Origin: Citrobacter braakii
GTDB taxonomy: Bacteria; Pseudomonadota; Gammaproteobacteria; Enterobacterales; Enterobacteriaceae
DNA length: 64,000 bases
Reading direction: 5' to 3'
Assembly (NCBI RefSeq): GCF_002075345.1
Contig: NZ_NAEW01000006.1
Span: 248,001-312,000 of the forward strand
The notes beneath the pieces were generated by a model. That model saw only the letters and a program-made list of their open reading frames with translations, did no database searches and was not told where the DNA came from. Of this stretch, positions 1 through 9,507 are shown piece after piece (position 1 is the first letter of the stretch; each line of letters starts with the position of its first letter). A program made the position numbers and the translations under genes.

Positions 1-930
1 ATTCGAGCGCATAATGGCGTCATCGCGCCATTTGGCCTGCTCATCGGTAACGTCATTGCCCATCAGACGCCAGGCGACGATGTCGCGCAGCTCCTGGGTT
101 TGCTCGTCATTCAGCTGTTGCGCCTGCGCCAGAGACGGGATCATCAGGCGGGCGTTTTCCGCATCCTGACGCGCCACGCTGGAAAAAGCCACCGCCGCCA
201 TCTGTCGGGTGAAATCCGTCGCGCCAGTGGTGCGTGCAAAGGTCATCACCGAATTCGGATCGTTGGCCAGCGCGATGATCGCCGAAGCGATAGTTTGGTA
301 TTGCGCGGGCATTTGCCCAGCTAACGCCGTGACCAGACCGGTATTCCCGGCTTTCATCGCCAGACGAATACGCTCCAGATACGCCAGCGGATCCTGAGTT
401 CCTGAGGCGCGCCATACGCCGAATAATTTGTCACAGGCGTTGGGCTGGCTTTTCCCGCTCAACCACAGTTCTTTCGCGCCCTGCCAGGCCTCTTCGGTTT
501 GCCCGGTGCTCCATTTCGCAAAGTAATAGTTGCATTGCGCTTCCGTGGTACCCGGTTTTTCTGGGCTGAACGCCAGTAGTCCACGCCAGTCCTCCCGTCG
601 CGCCAGTTCATTCACGAAACGTGATTGCAGAGTACGCGCGGGGGGCAGCGTCGGGTTGGCGCGCACAAAATTGGTAACGGTAATGGTGGGCTGATTCATC
701 AGATCGTCAGTAATCTGACGATATTCCAGATAAGGATACAGAGGATAATTCTTCAGGCCGGGCATCATCTGCTCTACGACATCCATCTGTCGGTTATCCC
801 AGGCCTGTTTAATTTGCGCATAGCGACTGCGCTGCTCATCCAGGGAATCGGCTCGCGCCACTTGACTGACCGTCAGCAGACATACGCTGGCCGCCAGCAG
901 GCGCCAGGTAAATTGATTGGCTTTGTCCAC
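1..930 (-). CDS. slt: Soluble lytic murein transglycosylase, N-terminal 310 residues (cut by window edge)
   Basis: Periplasmic enzyme that cleaves peptidoglycan glycan strands to form 1,6-anhydro-muropeptides. Only the N-terminal half is present: a signal peptide (MDKANQFTWR, then a hydrophobic stretch ending near VARAD) and the alpha-superhelical U domain, which reads almost collinearly with E. coli Slt70 (for example the stretch around GLLAFSPEKPGTTEAQ). The catalytic lysozyme-like domain lies beyond position 1. I chose the GTG at 928-930 because a GAGGAAGAG ribosome site sits just upstream and the protein begins there in E. coli. The reading frame is open to base 1. Confidence 0.95.
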   Translation of the reverse strand, partial: MDKANQFTWRLLAASVCLLTVSQVARADSLDEQRSRYAQIKQAWDNRQMDVVEQMMPGLKNYPLYPYLEYRQITDDLMNQPTITVTNFVRANPTLPPARTLQSRFVNELARREDWRGLLAFSPEKPGTTEAQCNYYFAKWSTGQTEEAWQGAKELWLSGKSQPNACDKLFGVWRASGTQDPLAYLERIRLAMKAGNTGLVTALAGQMPAQYQTIASAIIALANDPNSVMTFARTTGATDFTRQMAAVAFSSVARQDAENARLMIPSLAQAQQLNDEQTQELRDIVAWRLMGNDVTDEQAKWRDDAIMRSN

Positions 931-1121
931 AAGCTCTTCCTCTTCTCATGTTACGTCTGTGCAGCATCATGCCGCTTAATTAGTTCATGCTAACCAGACA
1001 TTGCAGAATGCGCCACGTCACGGACACTTTTTTACTTTTGTTGCGAGTGAGATCTGCTGGCTGGGATTGGGCAATGAAAAAGGCTACACTTCGCCTTTGA
1101 TAACTATTTACCAATAATTAG

Positions 1122-1322
1122 CCCTAAATAATTCAAGTTGCAGCAAGGCGGCGAGGGAGTAAATCCCCTGAGCGTACAAAGTGCGTGACTGGGGGGAACG
1201 ACAAATCTGTCAGGAACAGATTTGAACGCTGCGGAGCAGCGGCCCGCAAGGGCGAGGCTCATGGATGAGCCGAGTAACTCACAGCCAACGCATCTGCGGC
1301 TTGAAGTATGACGGGATAAATA
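1122..1322. repeat. ERIC-like element with a hairpin-rich insertion
   Basis: The ends match the ERIC consensus: an AATTCAAGTTGCAGCAAGGC-type left end, a GTGACTGGGG core, and a CAGCCAACGCATCTGCGGCTTGAAGTATGACG-like right end, given here only as a pattern. The core is split by about 75 extra bases holding three perfect hairpins: arms 1203-1210/1216-1223, 1227-1232/1236-1241 and 1256-1262/1265-1271. It fills most of the 408-base gap between slt and ettA. The spurious reading frame inside it is not a gene. Confidence 0.8.
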
Positions 1323-1338
1323 AAGAGGCGAGTCCAAC

Positions 1339-3006
1339 GTGGCCCAATTTGTTTATACCATGCATCGTGTCGGCAAAGTCGTTCCGCCGAAACGTCATAT
1401 TCTTAAAAACATCTCACTGAGCTTCTTCCCTGGCGCCAAAATCGGTGTACTTGGTCTGAACGGCGCGGGTAAATCGACCCTGCTGCGCATCATGGCCGGC
1501 ATTGATACCGATATCGAAGGTGAAGCTCGCCCACAGCCTGGCATTAAAATCGGTTACCTGCCGCAGGAACCGAAACTAAACCCGGAACATACCGTTCGTG
1601 AATCCGTGGAAGAAGCGGTTGCCGAAGTGGTTAACGCGCTGAAAGGTCTGGATGAAGTGTACGCAAAGTACGCCGAGCCGGACGCCGACTTCGATAAACT
1701 CGCTGCGCAACAGGGCAAGTTTGAAGAGATCATTCAGGCGCACGACGGTCATAACCTGAACGTGCAGCTTGAGCGTGCCGCTGACGCCCTGCGTCTGCCG
1801 GACTGGGACGCTAAAATTGAGAACCTCTCCGGTGGTGAACGCCGCCGCGTCGCGCTGTGCCGCCTGCTGCTGGAAAAACCAGACATGCTGCTGCTCGACG
1901 AACCGACTAACCACCTGGACGCCGAATCCGTTGCGTGGCTGGAACGCTTCCTGCACGACTTCGAAGGCACCGTGGTGGCGATTACCCACGACCGTTACTT
2001 CCTCGACAACGTTGCGGGCTGGATTCTGGAGCTTGACCGCGGCGAAGGTATTCCATGGGAAGGCAACTACTCCTCCTGGCTGGAGCAGAAAGATCAGCGT
2101 CTGGCGCAGGAAGCGTCTCAGGAAGCGGCTCGCCGTAAATCCATTGAGAAAGAGCTGGAGTGGGTGCGTCAGGGCGCTAAAGGCCGTCAGTCTAAGGGTA
2201 AAGCCCGTCTGGCACGTTTTGAAGAGCTGAACAACACCGAATACCAGAAGCGTAACGAAACCAACGAACTGTTTATCCCACCTGGAGCACGTCTGGGTGA
2301 TAAAGTCGTTGAAGTCACCAATCTGCGTAAATCCTACGGCGATCGCGTTCTGATTGACGACCTGAGCTTCTCCGTACCGAAAGGCGCCATCGTCGGCATC
2401 ATCGGTCCGAACGGCGCGGGTAAATCTACCCTGTTCCGTATGATGTCCGGTCAGGAACAGCCAGACAGCGGCACCATCACACTCGGTGAAACCGTCAAGC
2501 TGGCTTCCGTTGACCAGTTCCGTGACGCCATGGACAACAGCAAAACCGTGTGGGAAGAAGTTTCCGGCGGGCTGGATATCATGAAGATCGGCAACACCGA
2601 GATGCCAAGCCGCGCCTACGTAGGCCGCTTCAACTTTAAAGGTGTTGATCAGGGTAAACGCGTAGGCGAACTCTCCGGCGGTGAGCGCGGTCGTCTGCAC
2701 CTGGCGAAGCTGCTGCAGGTTGGCGGCAACATGCTGCTGCTTGATGAACCAACCAACGACCTGGATATCGAAACCCTGCGCGCGCTGGAAAACGCCCTGC
2801 TGGAGTTCCCGGGCTGCGCGATGGTCATCTCGCACGACCGTTGGTTCCTCGACCGTATCGCGACCCACATCCTGGATTACCAGGATGAAGGTAAGGTTGA
2901 GTTCTTCGAAGGTAACTTTACCGAATACGAAGAGTACAAGAAACGCACGCTGGGCGCAGATGCGCTGGAGCCGAAGCGTATTAAGTACAAGCGTATTTCG
3001 AAGTAA
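1339..3006 (+). CDS. ettA: Energy-dependent translational throttle protein EttA (ABC-F)
   Basis: ABC-F ATPase that binds the ribosomal E site and gates entry of the initiation complex into elongation according to the ATP/ADP ratio. At 555 aa it has the family length. Two ATPase domains are visible: Walker A GLNGAGKS at 39-46 and GPNGAGKS near 356-363, with LSGGE signatures near 163 and 444 and LLLDEPTN Walker B motifs. There is no membrane domain, as expected for ABC-F. The linker between the domains is rich in Lys, Arg and Glu (P-site tRNA interaction motif). The start is GTG at 1339 (MAQFVYTMHR) behind an AAGAGGCGAG ribosome site. A single-gene unit, followed by a BIME. Confidence 0.97.
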   Translation: MAQFVYTMHRVGKVVPPKRHILKNISLSFFPGAKIGVLGLNGAGKSTLLRIMAGIDTDIEGEARPQPGIKIGYLPQEPKLNPEHTVRESVEEAVAEVVNALKGLDEVYAKYAEPDADFDKLAAQQGKFEEIIQAHDGHNLNVQLERAADALRLPDWDAKIENLSGGERRRVALCRLLLEKPDMLLLDEPTNHLDAESVAWLERFLHDFEGTVVAITHDRYFLDNVAGWILELDRGEGIPWEGNYSSWLEQKDQRLAQEASQEAARRKSIEKELEWVRQGAKGRQSKGKARLARFEELNNTEYQKRNETNELFIPPGARLGDKVVEVTNLRKSYGDRVLIDDLSFSVPKGAIVGIIGPNGAGKSTLFRMMSGQEQPDSGTITLGETVKLASVDQFRDAMDNSKTVWEEVSGGLDIMKIGNTEMPSRAYVGRFNFKGVDQGKRVGELSGGERGRLHLAKLLQVGGNMLLLDEPTNDLDIETLRALENALLEFPGCAMVISHDRWFLDRIATHILDYQDEGKVEFFEGNFTEYEEYKKRTLGADALEPKRIKYKRISK

Positions 3007-3017
3007 TTACCGTTAAG

Positions 3018-3100
3018 CGCCGGATGGCGGCGTTACGCCTCATCCGGCCTACGAGGTGAGTCCGACTTGTAGGCCGGATAAGCGCAACGCCATCCGGCAT
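3018..3100. repeat. BIME: two facing REP sequences
   Basis: A REP unit (GCCGGATGGCGGCGTTACGCC...CATCCGGCC pattern, 3018-3052) is followed by an inverted partner (TAGGCCGGATAAGCGCAACGCCATCCGGC pattern, 3070-3098). Together they make a large stem-loop between the convergent ettA and nadR genes and probably protect both mRNA 3' ends. Confidence 0.9.
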
Positions 3101-3105
3101 TTACG

Positions 3106-4335
3106 CTATCTCTGCTCGCCCATCAACTCTTTCACCAACTCCACGCAGCGCAGAAATCGACCGTCATAGTCGGGCTCCTGAACGTGCACAAAATTGATAT
3201 TGTTTTCCTGCAGCATCTCGACCAGCAGCGACTGAAACGCTTTTCTGTCAACCGAACTGCCGAGACTGCGTAAGCCATCCGCCACCCATGGAGTGTTGTT
3301 CTCCAGCAGGATCACCAGGTCAAAGCGATACTCGTCAATCAGGGCCTGCACAAACGGGTGTTCACGCCCTTCATACTTTTTGCAGAAGGCCTGAGTGGTA
3401 ACGAAATCGGTGTCGATAAACGCCACTTTATTGGCATACTTGACAGCAAAATCAATGTATTGGGCTTGTCCCAAGGCGATTTTATCGTAGTCGGAATACT
3501 GCAACGCCATCTCATCACCGCCCAAATGGGAGAAGACGTAATCACGCCCATATTCCCACGCACTGGTAGTGTTAAAGATATTGGCGAGCTTGTTCACCAG
3601 CGTCGATTTTCCGCTCGACTCTCCGCCGAGGATCGCCACAGTGCGCACGAAAAACGGCTTCACTTCTGTAGGAATATACTCCCAGTAGCGAAACGGGTTC
3701 TCACGGATTTGCCCGCCGCTGATGTTCATAAACGTTCGTTTGGGATCCACCAGCACGGTTTCGATCCCCAGATGTTCCAGATACTGCGGGGCATCTGACT
3801 CTTCAGAAGTGTAAATCCAGTTAGGCTGGATCCCTTTCTCCTGCATAAACGTTTTGATCCCGTTGCTCCACACATCCCAACCGTGTGGGTACGGCTCCAT
3901 CCCCTCTTCGTTGAAGGCATGAATACGGATATTTTTCTGATACTTAAAGGTTTGCAGCAGCCAGCGTAGACGATCGGGCACCGTGGGCTGTTGCGACATA
4001 GCGCTGTCTTCAAACAGGCTGCGATCGCGCGTGTCGTCATACCCCATGATGATATGCAGTTCATCGACCTGACTACACGCGCGCTGGATAAGATAGATAT
4101 GGCCGGTATGCAGCGGATAAAACTTACCGAATACCACACCGATATTCTTCTGCTGGCGCGGAAACTCCAGCCCGAGAAACCGGTGCAACGCCTCCAGCTT
4201 TTGCGCGCTGGGGCTTTTAATTTTGGCATTCAGCAGTTGGCTTAAATATCCCTTGGTCATGCCACTGGCATCTGCCACCTGTTGCAGGGTACAGCCCTTT
4301 TGCTTAATGGCGGTTTTCAGATAATCAAATGACAC
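3106..4335 (-). CDS. nadR: NadR: NAD biosynthesis repressor / NMN adenylyltransferase / ribosylnicotinamide kinase
   Basis: Three-function regulator of NAD metabolism. Residues 1-60 form a Cro-type helix-turn-helix (LQQVADASGMTKGYLSQLLN) that represses nadA, nadB and pncB when NAD is high. Residues 63-225 form a nucleotidyltransferase domain with GKFYPLHTGH at 70-79. Residues 231-409 form the ribosylnicotinamide kinase domain with Walker A GGESSGKS at 237-244. At 409 aa it is full length. The start codon is GTG at 4335 (reads MSFDYLK), with AGGAGG at good spacing. It lies 65 bases downstream of radA on the same strand. Confidence 0.97.
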   Translation of the reverse strand: MSFDYLKTAIKQKGCTLQQVADASGMTKGYLSQLLNAKIKSPSAQKLEALHRFLGLEFPRQQKNIGVVFGKFYPLHTGHIYLIQRACSQVDELHIIMGYDDTRDRSLFEDSAMSQQPTVPDRLRWLLQTFKYQKNIRIHAFNEEGMEPYPHGWDVWSNGIKTFMQEKGIQPNWIYTSEESDAPQYLEHLGIETVLVDPKRTFMNISGGQIRENPFRYWEYIPTEVKPFFVRTVAILGGESSGKSTLVNKLANIFNTTSAWEYGRDYVFSHLGGDEMALQYSDYDKIALGQAQYIDFAVKYANKVAFIDTDFVTTQAFCKKYEGREHPFVQALIDEYRFDLVILLENNTPWVADGLRSLGSSVDRKAFQSLLVEMLQENNINFVHVQEPDYDGRFLRCVELVKELMGEQR

Positions 4336-4368
4336 AAGAGCCTCCTGCTGTAAAAATAAACGTAATAC

Positions 4369-4400
4369 CCAATACCGCCGGAAAGACGGCGGGTATTTTA
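4369..4400. terminator. GC-rich hairpin between radA and nadR
   Basis: Left arm AATACCGCCG (4371-4380) pairs with CGGCGGGTATT (4387-4397) with one bulged G and a six-base loop. A T-rich tail is present on the + strand, but no + strand gene ends here; on the - strand it follows radA directly and could attenuate read-through into nadR. Confidence 0.45.
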
Positions 4401-5783
4401 TTATAGGTCGTCAAACACGCTTAAAGCATCCGTAAGCTTCTTAACGCCAAAGACCTGCATCCCTTCCGGCACTTTTTTCGGCACGTTGGCGGCAGGAACA
4501 ATCGCCCGACGAAAGCCGTGCTTCGCCGCTTCGGAAATACGCTCCTGGCCGCTGGGTACCGGACGGATTTCGCCCGCCAGTCCCACTTCGCCAAAGACCA
4601 CTAAGTCCTGCGGCAGCGGTCGGTCGCGCAGGCTGGAAACCATTGCCAGTAGCAGTGCCAGATCGGCGCTGGTTTCGGTAACCTTCACGCCGCCGACCAC
4701 GTTGACGAACACGTCCTGATCCGCCATCTGCAAGCCGCCGTGACGATGCAGCACGGCCAGCAGAATCGCCAGACGGTTCTGCTCCAGACCGACCGCCACA
4801 CGACGCGGATTCGCCATCATCGAATGGTCGACCAGCGCCTGAATCTCCACCAGCAACGGGCGCGTGCCTTCCCAGACCACCATCACCGAACTGCCGGAGG
4901 TGACTTCATCGCCACGGCTTAAGAAGATAGCGGAAGGGTTGCTAACTTCACGCAGCCCCTGTTCGGTCATGGCAAAGACGCCCAGTTCATTCACCGCGCC
5001 AAAGCGGTTTTTATGGCTACGCAGAGTACGAAAACGAGAATCGGCGTCGCCGTCGAGCAGCACCGAGCAGTCAATACAGTGCTCCAGCACCTTTGGACCG
5101 GCCAGCGAGCCGTCTTTGGTGACGTGGCCGACCATGACAATCGCCACGCCGCGCGTTTTGGCAAAGCGGGTCAGGTAAGCCGCGGTTTCGCGTACCTGTG
5201 CCACGCTGCCCGGCGAAGACTGAATATCCGCCATGTGCATCACCTGAATGGAGTCGATAACCATCAGCCTCGGCTGTTCTTCTTCGGCAATCAGGCAAAT
5301 TTGTTCGATGCTGGTTTCCGACAGCATGTTCAGATTCGCCGTCGGCAGACCGAGTCGATGCGCGCGCATCGCCACCTGTTGCAAAGACTCTTCGCCGGTG
5401 ACGTACAGGGTTTTCATCTGCTCAGCGAGCTTGCACAGCGTTTGCAGCAGCAGCGTTGATTTCCCTGCGCCGGGGTTACCGCCAATCAGGATGGCGCTGC
5501 CGGGCACCACACCGCCGCCCAGCACGCGATCAAACTCTTTAAATCCGGTGGAAAAACGCGGCAACTCTTCAAGGCTGATATCAGACAGCTTCTGCACTTT
5601 TGCGATGCCCGCATTCCCGGCATAGCCGCTGAGCCGCTCGTTACGCGCCACCGTTGGTGACGCGGCAAGGCGTACCTCGGTAATGGTGTTCCAGGCCTGA
5701 CAGGCGCTGCATTGCCCTTGCCAGCGCGGGTAATCGGCCCCGCATTCGTTACAAACAAAGGCGCGTTTTGGAGCTTTGGCCAC
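4401..5783 (-). CDS. radA: DNA repair protein RadA
   Basis: RecA-like branch-migration ATPase that processes recombination intermediates together with RecA. Domains in order: a C4 zinc finger (C11, C14, C25, C28), an ATPase core with Walker A GGNPGAGKS at 101-109, the family-specific KNRFG motif near residue 255, and a C-terminal Lon-protease-like domain that ends DALSVFDDL. At 460 aa it has the usual length. The start is GTG at 5783 (MAKAPKRAF), as in E. coli. It lies downstream of serB, separated by a REP, in the serB-radA-nadR direction. Confidence 0.97.
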   Translation of the reverse strand: MAKAPKRAFVCNECGADYPRWQGQCSACQAWNTITEVRLAASPTVARNERLSGYAGNAGIAKVQKLSDISLEELPRFSTGFKEFDRVLGGGVVPGSAILIGGNPGAGKSTLLLQTLCKLAEQMKTLYVTGEESLQQVAMRAHRLGLPTANLNMLSETSIEQICLIAEEEQPRLMVIDSIQVMHMADIQSSPGSVAQVRETAAYLTRFAKTRGVAIVMVGHVTKDGSLAGPKVLEHCIDCSVLLDGDADSRFRTLRSHKNRFGAVNELGVFAMTEQGLREVSNPSAIFLSRGDEVTSGSSVMVVWEGTRPLLVEIQALVDHSMMANPRRVAVGLEQNRLAILLAVLHRHGGLQMADQDVFVNVVGGVKVTETSADLALLLAMVSSLRDRPLPQDLVVFGEVGLAGEIRPVPSGQERISEAAKHGFRRAIVPAANVPKKVPEGMQVFGVKKLTDALSVFDDL

Positions 5784-5807
5784 GTTTTACCTCTTTCGTT
5801 AGCGCGT

Positions 5808-5842
5808 TTACCGGACAGCGTGGGCGCTTATCCGGCCTACGG
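5808..5842. repeat. REP sequence between serB and radA
   Basis: Contains the ACCGGACAGCGTGGGCGCTTATCCGG pattern followed by CCTAC, typical of an enterobacterial REP. It lies in the intercistronic gap of two co-directional genes and may stabilise the serB message. Confidence 0.75.
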
Positions 5843-5866
5843 TCACTTTGCCATCAGGCAATTAAA

Positions 5867-6835
5867 TCATTTCTGGTTCATGCTGCCAGAGAGAATGCAG
5901 AACACGCCCATCAGGTCAGCGTGACGGATCGTAATCTCCGTCTTTTCATTCACTTTGGGTTTGGCATGATACGCTATACCCAGTCCAGCCGTTTTGATCA
6001 TCGGCAGATCGTTGGCGCCATCGCCGATCGCCACCGTCTGCGCCATCGGGATCTCATACTCCTGCGCCAGGCGGGTCAGGGTGTTGGCTTTGTACTGCGC
6101 ATCGACGATATCGCCGATCACGTTGCCGGTGAATTTACCGTCCATGATCTCCAGCTCGTTTGCCACAGCCGCCGTCAGACGTAGTTTGTTACGCAGATAA
6201 TCGGCAAAGAAGGTAAAACCGCCGGAGGCAATTGCCACTTTCCAGCCGAGCGTTTCCAGTTTTAACACCAGTTGAGTCAGGCCAGGCATCAGTGGTAGCG
6301 TTTCGCGCACCTGGTGCAAAATATTGGCATCAGCGCCCTTCAACGTCGCCACGCGGCTGCGCAAGCTGGCGGTAAAGTCCAGCTCGCCGCGCATCGCGCG
6401 TTCGGTGACTTCGGCAACCATTTCGCCGGTTCCCGCCAGTTTGGCAATTTCATCAATACACTCGATCTGGATAGCCGTTGAATCCATGTCCATCACCAGC
6501 AAACCCGGCGTGCGCAAATGCGGAATTTTACCCAGTGGCGCAACATCCAGTTTGGCATCATGCGCCAGTTTTGCCGCACGCGGCGTTAACGAGCCCGCCA
6601 GACGAATCACCTGATAATCCTCAACGCACCACGCCGCCACGATCACCATCGCCGCACCCAGTTTGCTCTGGTATTGCGTTAACCGTTGTTTATCCAGCCC
6701 ACGACCGTACAGCAGCCAGCCACTGCGGCCCGCGTGGTAATCCAGCGGCATGACTTCATCACCGCTTAAAGAGAGAGGCAGACCTGGCCACAGAGAAACA
6801 TCTTCAGGTAGATCGCACCAGGTAATGTTAGGCAT
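5867..6835 (-). CDS. serB: Phosphoserine phosphatase
   Basis: Last enzyme of serine synthesis: O-phosphoserine to L-serine, in the cytoplasm. At 322 aa it matches the E. coli enzyme. The HAD motif I DMDST is at 116-120, with D116 the predicted nucleophile and D118 the acid/base. SGG motif II and the GDGANDLPM motif near the C-terminus are present, and the N-terminal ~100 residues form the ACT-like regulatory region. The ATG has GGAGC at good spacing. It is divergent from ytjB with about 115 bases between them, so both promoters must lie in 6836-6950. Confidence 0.97.
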   Translation of the reverse strand: MPNITWCDLPEDVSLWPGLPLSLSGDEVMPLDYHAGRSGWLLYGRGLDKQRLTQYQSKLGAAMVIVAAWCVEDYQVIRLAGSLTPRAAKLAHDAKLDVAPLGKIPHLRTPGLLVMDMDSTAIQIECIDEIAKLAGTGEMVAEVTERAMRGELDFTASLRSRVATLKGADANILHQVRETLPLMPGLTQLVLKLETLGWKVAIASGGFTFFADYLRNKLRLTAAVANELEIMDGKFTGNVIGDIVDAQYKANTLTRLAQEYEIPMAQTVAIGDGANDLPMIKTAGLGIAYHAKPKVNEKTEITIRHADLMGVFCILSGSMNQK

Positions 6836-6950
6836 TAAAGCTCCTGTAAAATCGTTCGGGTCGGAATCATCAGGGGAAAATAACGCATGAGGCTACCCTG
6901 TAACCAGCGCTTCTGGCAACATTAAGTCTCAAATTTTCAGCAGGTGGAAT

Positions 6951-7592
6951 ATGGCTCGCACAAAACTGAAATTCCGACTTCATCGTGCAGTGATTGTATT
7001 GTCCTGCCTTGCGCTGCTCGTTGCTCTGATGCAGGGCGCGTCCTGGTTTAGTCAAAGCCACCAACAGCAGCGTAATCCGCAGCTCGAAGAGCTGGCGCGC
7101 ACGCTGGCTCGCCAGGTCTCCTTGAACGTCGCCCCGCTGATGCGTACCGAAACGCCGGATGAAAAGCGCATTAAAGCGGTACTCTCGCAGCTCACGGAAA
7201 GTAGCCGTATTCTGGATGCGGGGGTCTACGATGAACAGGGAGACCTGATTACACGCACCGGTGAGAGCGTCAACGTTCGAGACCGACTGGCGTTGGACGG
7301 CAAAAAAGCCGGGGGCTATTTTAACCAGCAGATTGTCGAGCCCATTCAGGGAAGAAATGGTCCGCTGGGCTATCTACGCCTGACGCTGGATACCCACACG
7401 CTCGCCACCGAAGCCAAGCAGGTGGATAACACCACCAACATCTTACGCCTAATGCTGCTTCTGTCACTGGCAATTGGCGTGGTGCTCACCCGTACCTTAT
7501 TGCAAGGCAAGCGCACCCGCTGGCAGCAATCCCCTTTCCTGCTGACCGCCAACAAACCGGTACAGGAAGAAGATAACGAGAAGAAAGAGTAA
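6951..7592 (+). CDS. ytjB: YtjB (Smp) inner membrane protein
   Basis: Family of unknown function (SMP2/YtjB). 213 aa. One hydrophobic segment near the N-terminus ([20 protein letters not shown], about 11-30) and a second near residues 160-180 ([18 protein letters not shown]) flank a periplasmic region of roughly 130 residues; the C-terminus is acidic and lysine-rich (EEDNEKKE). The ATG follows CAGGTGGAAT. It sits 20 bases ahead of lplA on the same strand, so the two are likely co-transcribed. Confidence 0.88.
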   Translation: MARTKLKFRLHRAVIVLSCLALLVALMQGASWFSQSHQQQRNPQLEELARTLARQVSLNVAPLMRTETPDEKRIKAVLSQLTESSRILDAGVYDEQGDLITRTGESVNVRDRLALDGKKAGGYFNQQIVEPIQGRNGPLGYLRLTLDTHTLATEAKQVDNTTNILRLMLLLSLAIGVVLTRTLLQGKRTRWQQSPFLLTANKPVQEEDNEKKE

Positions 7593-7612
7593 TAACAGAA
7601 AGGAAATCGACC

Positions 7613-8629
7613 ATGACGACACTACGCCTGCTTATCTCAGACTCTTACGATCCGTGGTTTAACCTCGCGGTCGAAGAGTGCATTTTTCGCCAGATGCCCG
7701 CCACGCAGCGCGTCCTGTTCTTGTGGCGTAACGCCGATACGGTGGTGATTGGCCGGGCGCAAAACCCGTGGAAAGAGTGTAATACCCGCCGTATGGAAGA
7801 AGACAACGTGCGGCTCGCCCGTCGCAGCAGCGGCGGCGGCGCGGTGTTCCATGACTTAGGCAATACCTGCTTTACCTTTATGGCCGGTAAACCGGAGTAC
7901 GACAAAACCATCTCTACTGCTATTGTCCTCCATGCCCTGAACGCGCTGGGCGTAGACGCCGACGCCTCCGGGCGTAACGATCTGGTCGTGAAAACGCCAG
8001 ACGGCGATCGCAAAGTTTCCGGCTCTGCTTATCGGGAAACGAAAGACCGCGGATTCCACCACGGCACGCTTTTGTTGAACGCCGATCTCAGCCGCCTGGC
8101 AAACTATCTCAATCCGGATAAAAAGAAACTCGCCGCCAAAGGCATCACCTCGGTTCGCTCACGCGTAGCGAATCTAACGGAGCTGTTGCCGGGCATCACC
8201 CATCAACAGGTCTGTCAGGCTATCACGGAAGCCTTTTTTGCCCACTACGGCGAACGTGTCGAAGCGGAAATTATCTCGCCGGACAAAACCCCGGATCTGC
8301 CGAACTTTGCCGAAACCTTTGCCCGTCAGAGCAGTTGGGAGTGGAATTTTGGTCAGGCGCCCGCGTTCTCGCATCTTCTGGACGAGCGTTTCACCTGGGG
8401 CGGCGTTGAGCTGCATTTCGACGTGGAAAAAGGTCATATCACCCGTACGCAGGTCTTTACCGACAGCCTCAATCCCGCGCCGTTAGAAGCGCTGGCGGGT
8501 CGTCTGCAGGGGTGTTTGTACCGTGCGGATATGCTGCAACAGGAGTGCGAAGCGCTGCTGGTTGATTTCCCAGGGCAGGAGAAAGAGTTACGCGAGCTGT
8601 CAGCGTGGATTGCCAGTGCAGTGAGCTAA
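7613..8629 (+). CDS. lplA: Lipoate-protein ligase A
   Basis: Activates free lipoate with ATP and attaches it to E2 subunits of 2-oxoacid dehydrogenases and to the glycine cleavage H protein. 338 aa, the E. coli length. The conserved [15 protein letters not shown] loop near 70-84 and the catalytic lysine region ([20 protein letters not shown], about 132-151) are both present, as is the C-terminal accessory domain. An AAAGGAAAT ribosome site precedes the ATG. In E. coli K-12 yjjJ separates lplA from deoD; here only a REP does. Confidence 0.97.
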   Translation: MTTLRLLISDSYDPWFNLAVEECIFRQMPATQRVLFLWRNADTVVIGRAQNPWKECNTRRMEEDNVRLARRSSGGGAVFHDLGNTCFTFMAGKPEYDKTISTAIVLHALNALGVDADASGRNDLVVKTPDGDRKVSGSAYRETKDRGFHHGTLLLNADLSRLANYLNPDKKKLAAKGITSVRSRVANLTELLPGITHQQVCQAITEAFFAHYGERVEAEIISPDKTPDLPNFAETFARQSSWEWNFGQAPAFSHLLDERFTWGGVELHFDVEKGHITRTQVFTDSLNPAPLEALAGRLQGCLYRADMLQQECEALLVDFPGQEKELRELSAWIASAVS

Positions 8630-8642
8630 ACGCTGGCCTGAA

Positions 8643-8706
8643 AATGCCGGATGGCGGTCCGGCATACATCGATTGTAGCCCGGTAAGCGCAGCGCTACCG
8701 GGCATC
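8643..8706. repeat. REP pair between lplA and deoD
   Basis: A short GCCGGATGGCGGTCCGGC palindrome (8646-8663) is followed by a second palindrome, GCCCGGTAAGCGC...GCGCTACCGGGC (8678-8703). It lies between convergent lplA and deoD and is a likely two-way 3' end or mRNA stabiliser. Confidence 0.75.
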
Positions 8707-8713
8707 ACAACAC

Positions 8714-9433
8714 TTACTCTTTATCGCCCAGCAGAACGGATTCCAGTGCGATTTTGATCATGTCGTTGAAGGTCGTCTGACGTTCGGCGGCAGTGGTCTG
8801 CTCGTGAGTACGGATATGGTCGGACACGGTGCAGATGGTCAGCGCTTTCGCACCAAACTCAGCCGCAACGCCGTAGATACCCGCCGCTTCCATTTCCACA
8901 CCCAGCACGCCGTATTTTTCCATTACGTCGAACATTTCGCCGTCCGGAGAGTAGAACAGGTCAGCGGAGAACAGGTTGCCCACGCGCGCGTCTACGCCCA
9001 GTGCTTTTGCCGCATCAACTGCATTACGCACCATGTCGAAGTCAGCGATAGCTGCGAAGTCATGATCTTTAAAACGGATACGGTTTACTTTGGAGTCGGT
9101 GCAGGCGCCCATACCGATAACCACGTCACGCAGTTTAACGTCCATACGCACAGCGCCGCAGGAGCCTACGCGAATGATTTTCTTCACGCCAAAATCGGTG
9201 ATCAGCTCTTTGGTGTAGATAGAGCAGGACGGGATACCCATCCCGTGACCCATAACGGAGATCTTACGGCCTTTGTAAGTACCGGTGAAACCTAACATGC
9301 CGCGAACGTTGTTCACTTCACGAACATCTTCGAGGAAAGTTTCAGCAATATGCTTTGCGCGCAGCGGGTCGCCCGGCATCAATACGACGTCAGCGAAATC
9401 ACCCATTTCTGCATTAATATGTGGAGTTGCCAT
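8714..9433 (-). CDS. deoD: Purine-nucleoside phosphorylase DeoD-type
   Basis: Phosphorolysis of purine (deoxy)nucleosides to base plus (deoxy)ribose-1-phosphate; the last gene of the deo operon. 239 aa, the family length for the hexameric enzyme. The phosphate and base sites read RVGSCGAV and [10 protein letters not shown], with the catalytic aspartate in TVSDHI. The ATG follows AAGGGAAC. It lies about 200 bases beyond deoB; the gap holds an ERIC-like repeat rather than a promoter I can recognise. Confidence 0.97.
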
Positions 9434-9507
9434 CTTCAGTTCCCTTTTGATTTATTGTTTTTGTCGAGGGGGTAGCAATGCCTTACCCAACCGACAAAAC
9501 GAATTCA

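Noticed and set aside
1104-1337. 77-aa reading frame on the - strand upstream of ettA
   Set aside because: It lies wholly inside an ERIC-like repeat, and the same frame is a known artefact of such elements.
1576-2868. 430-aa open frame antisense to ettA
   Set aside because: Long shadow frame caused by biased codon use in a highly expressed gene; no family match and no ribosome site.
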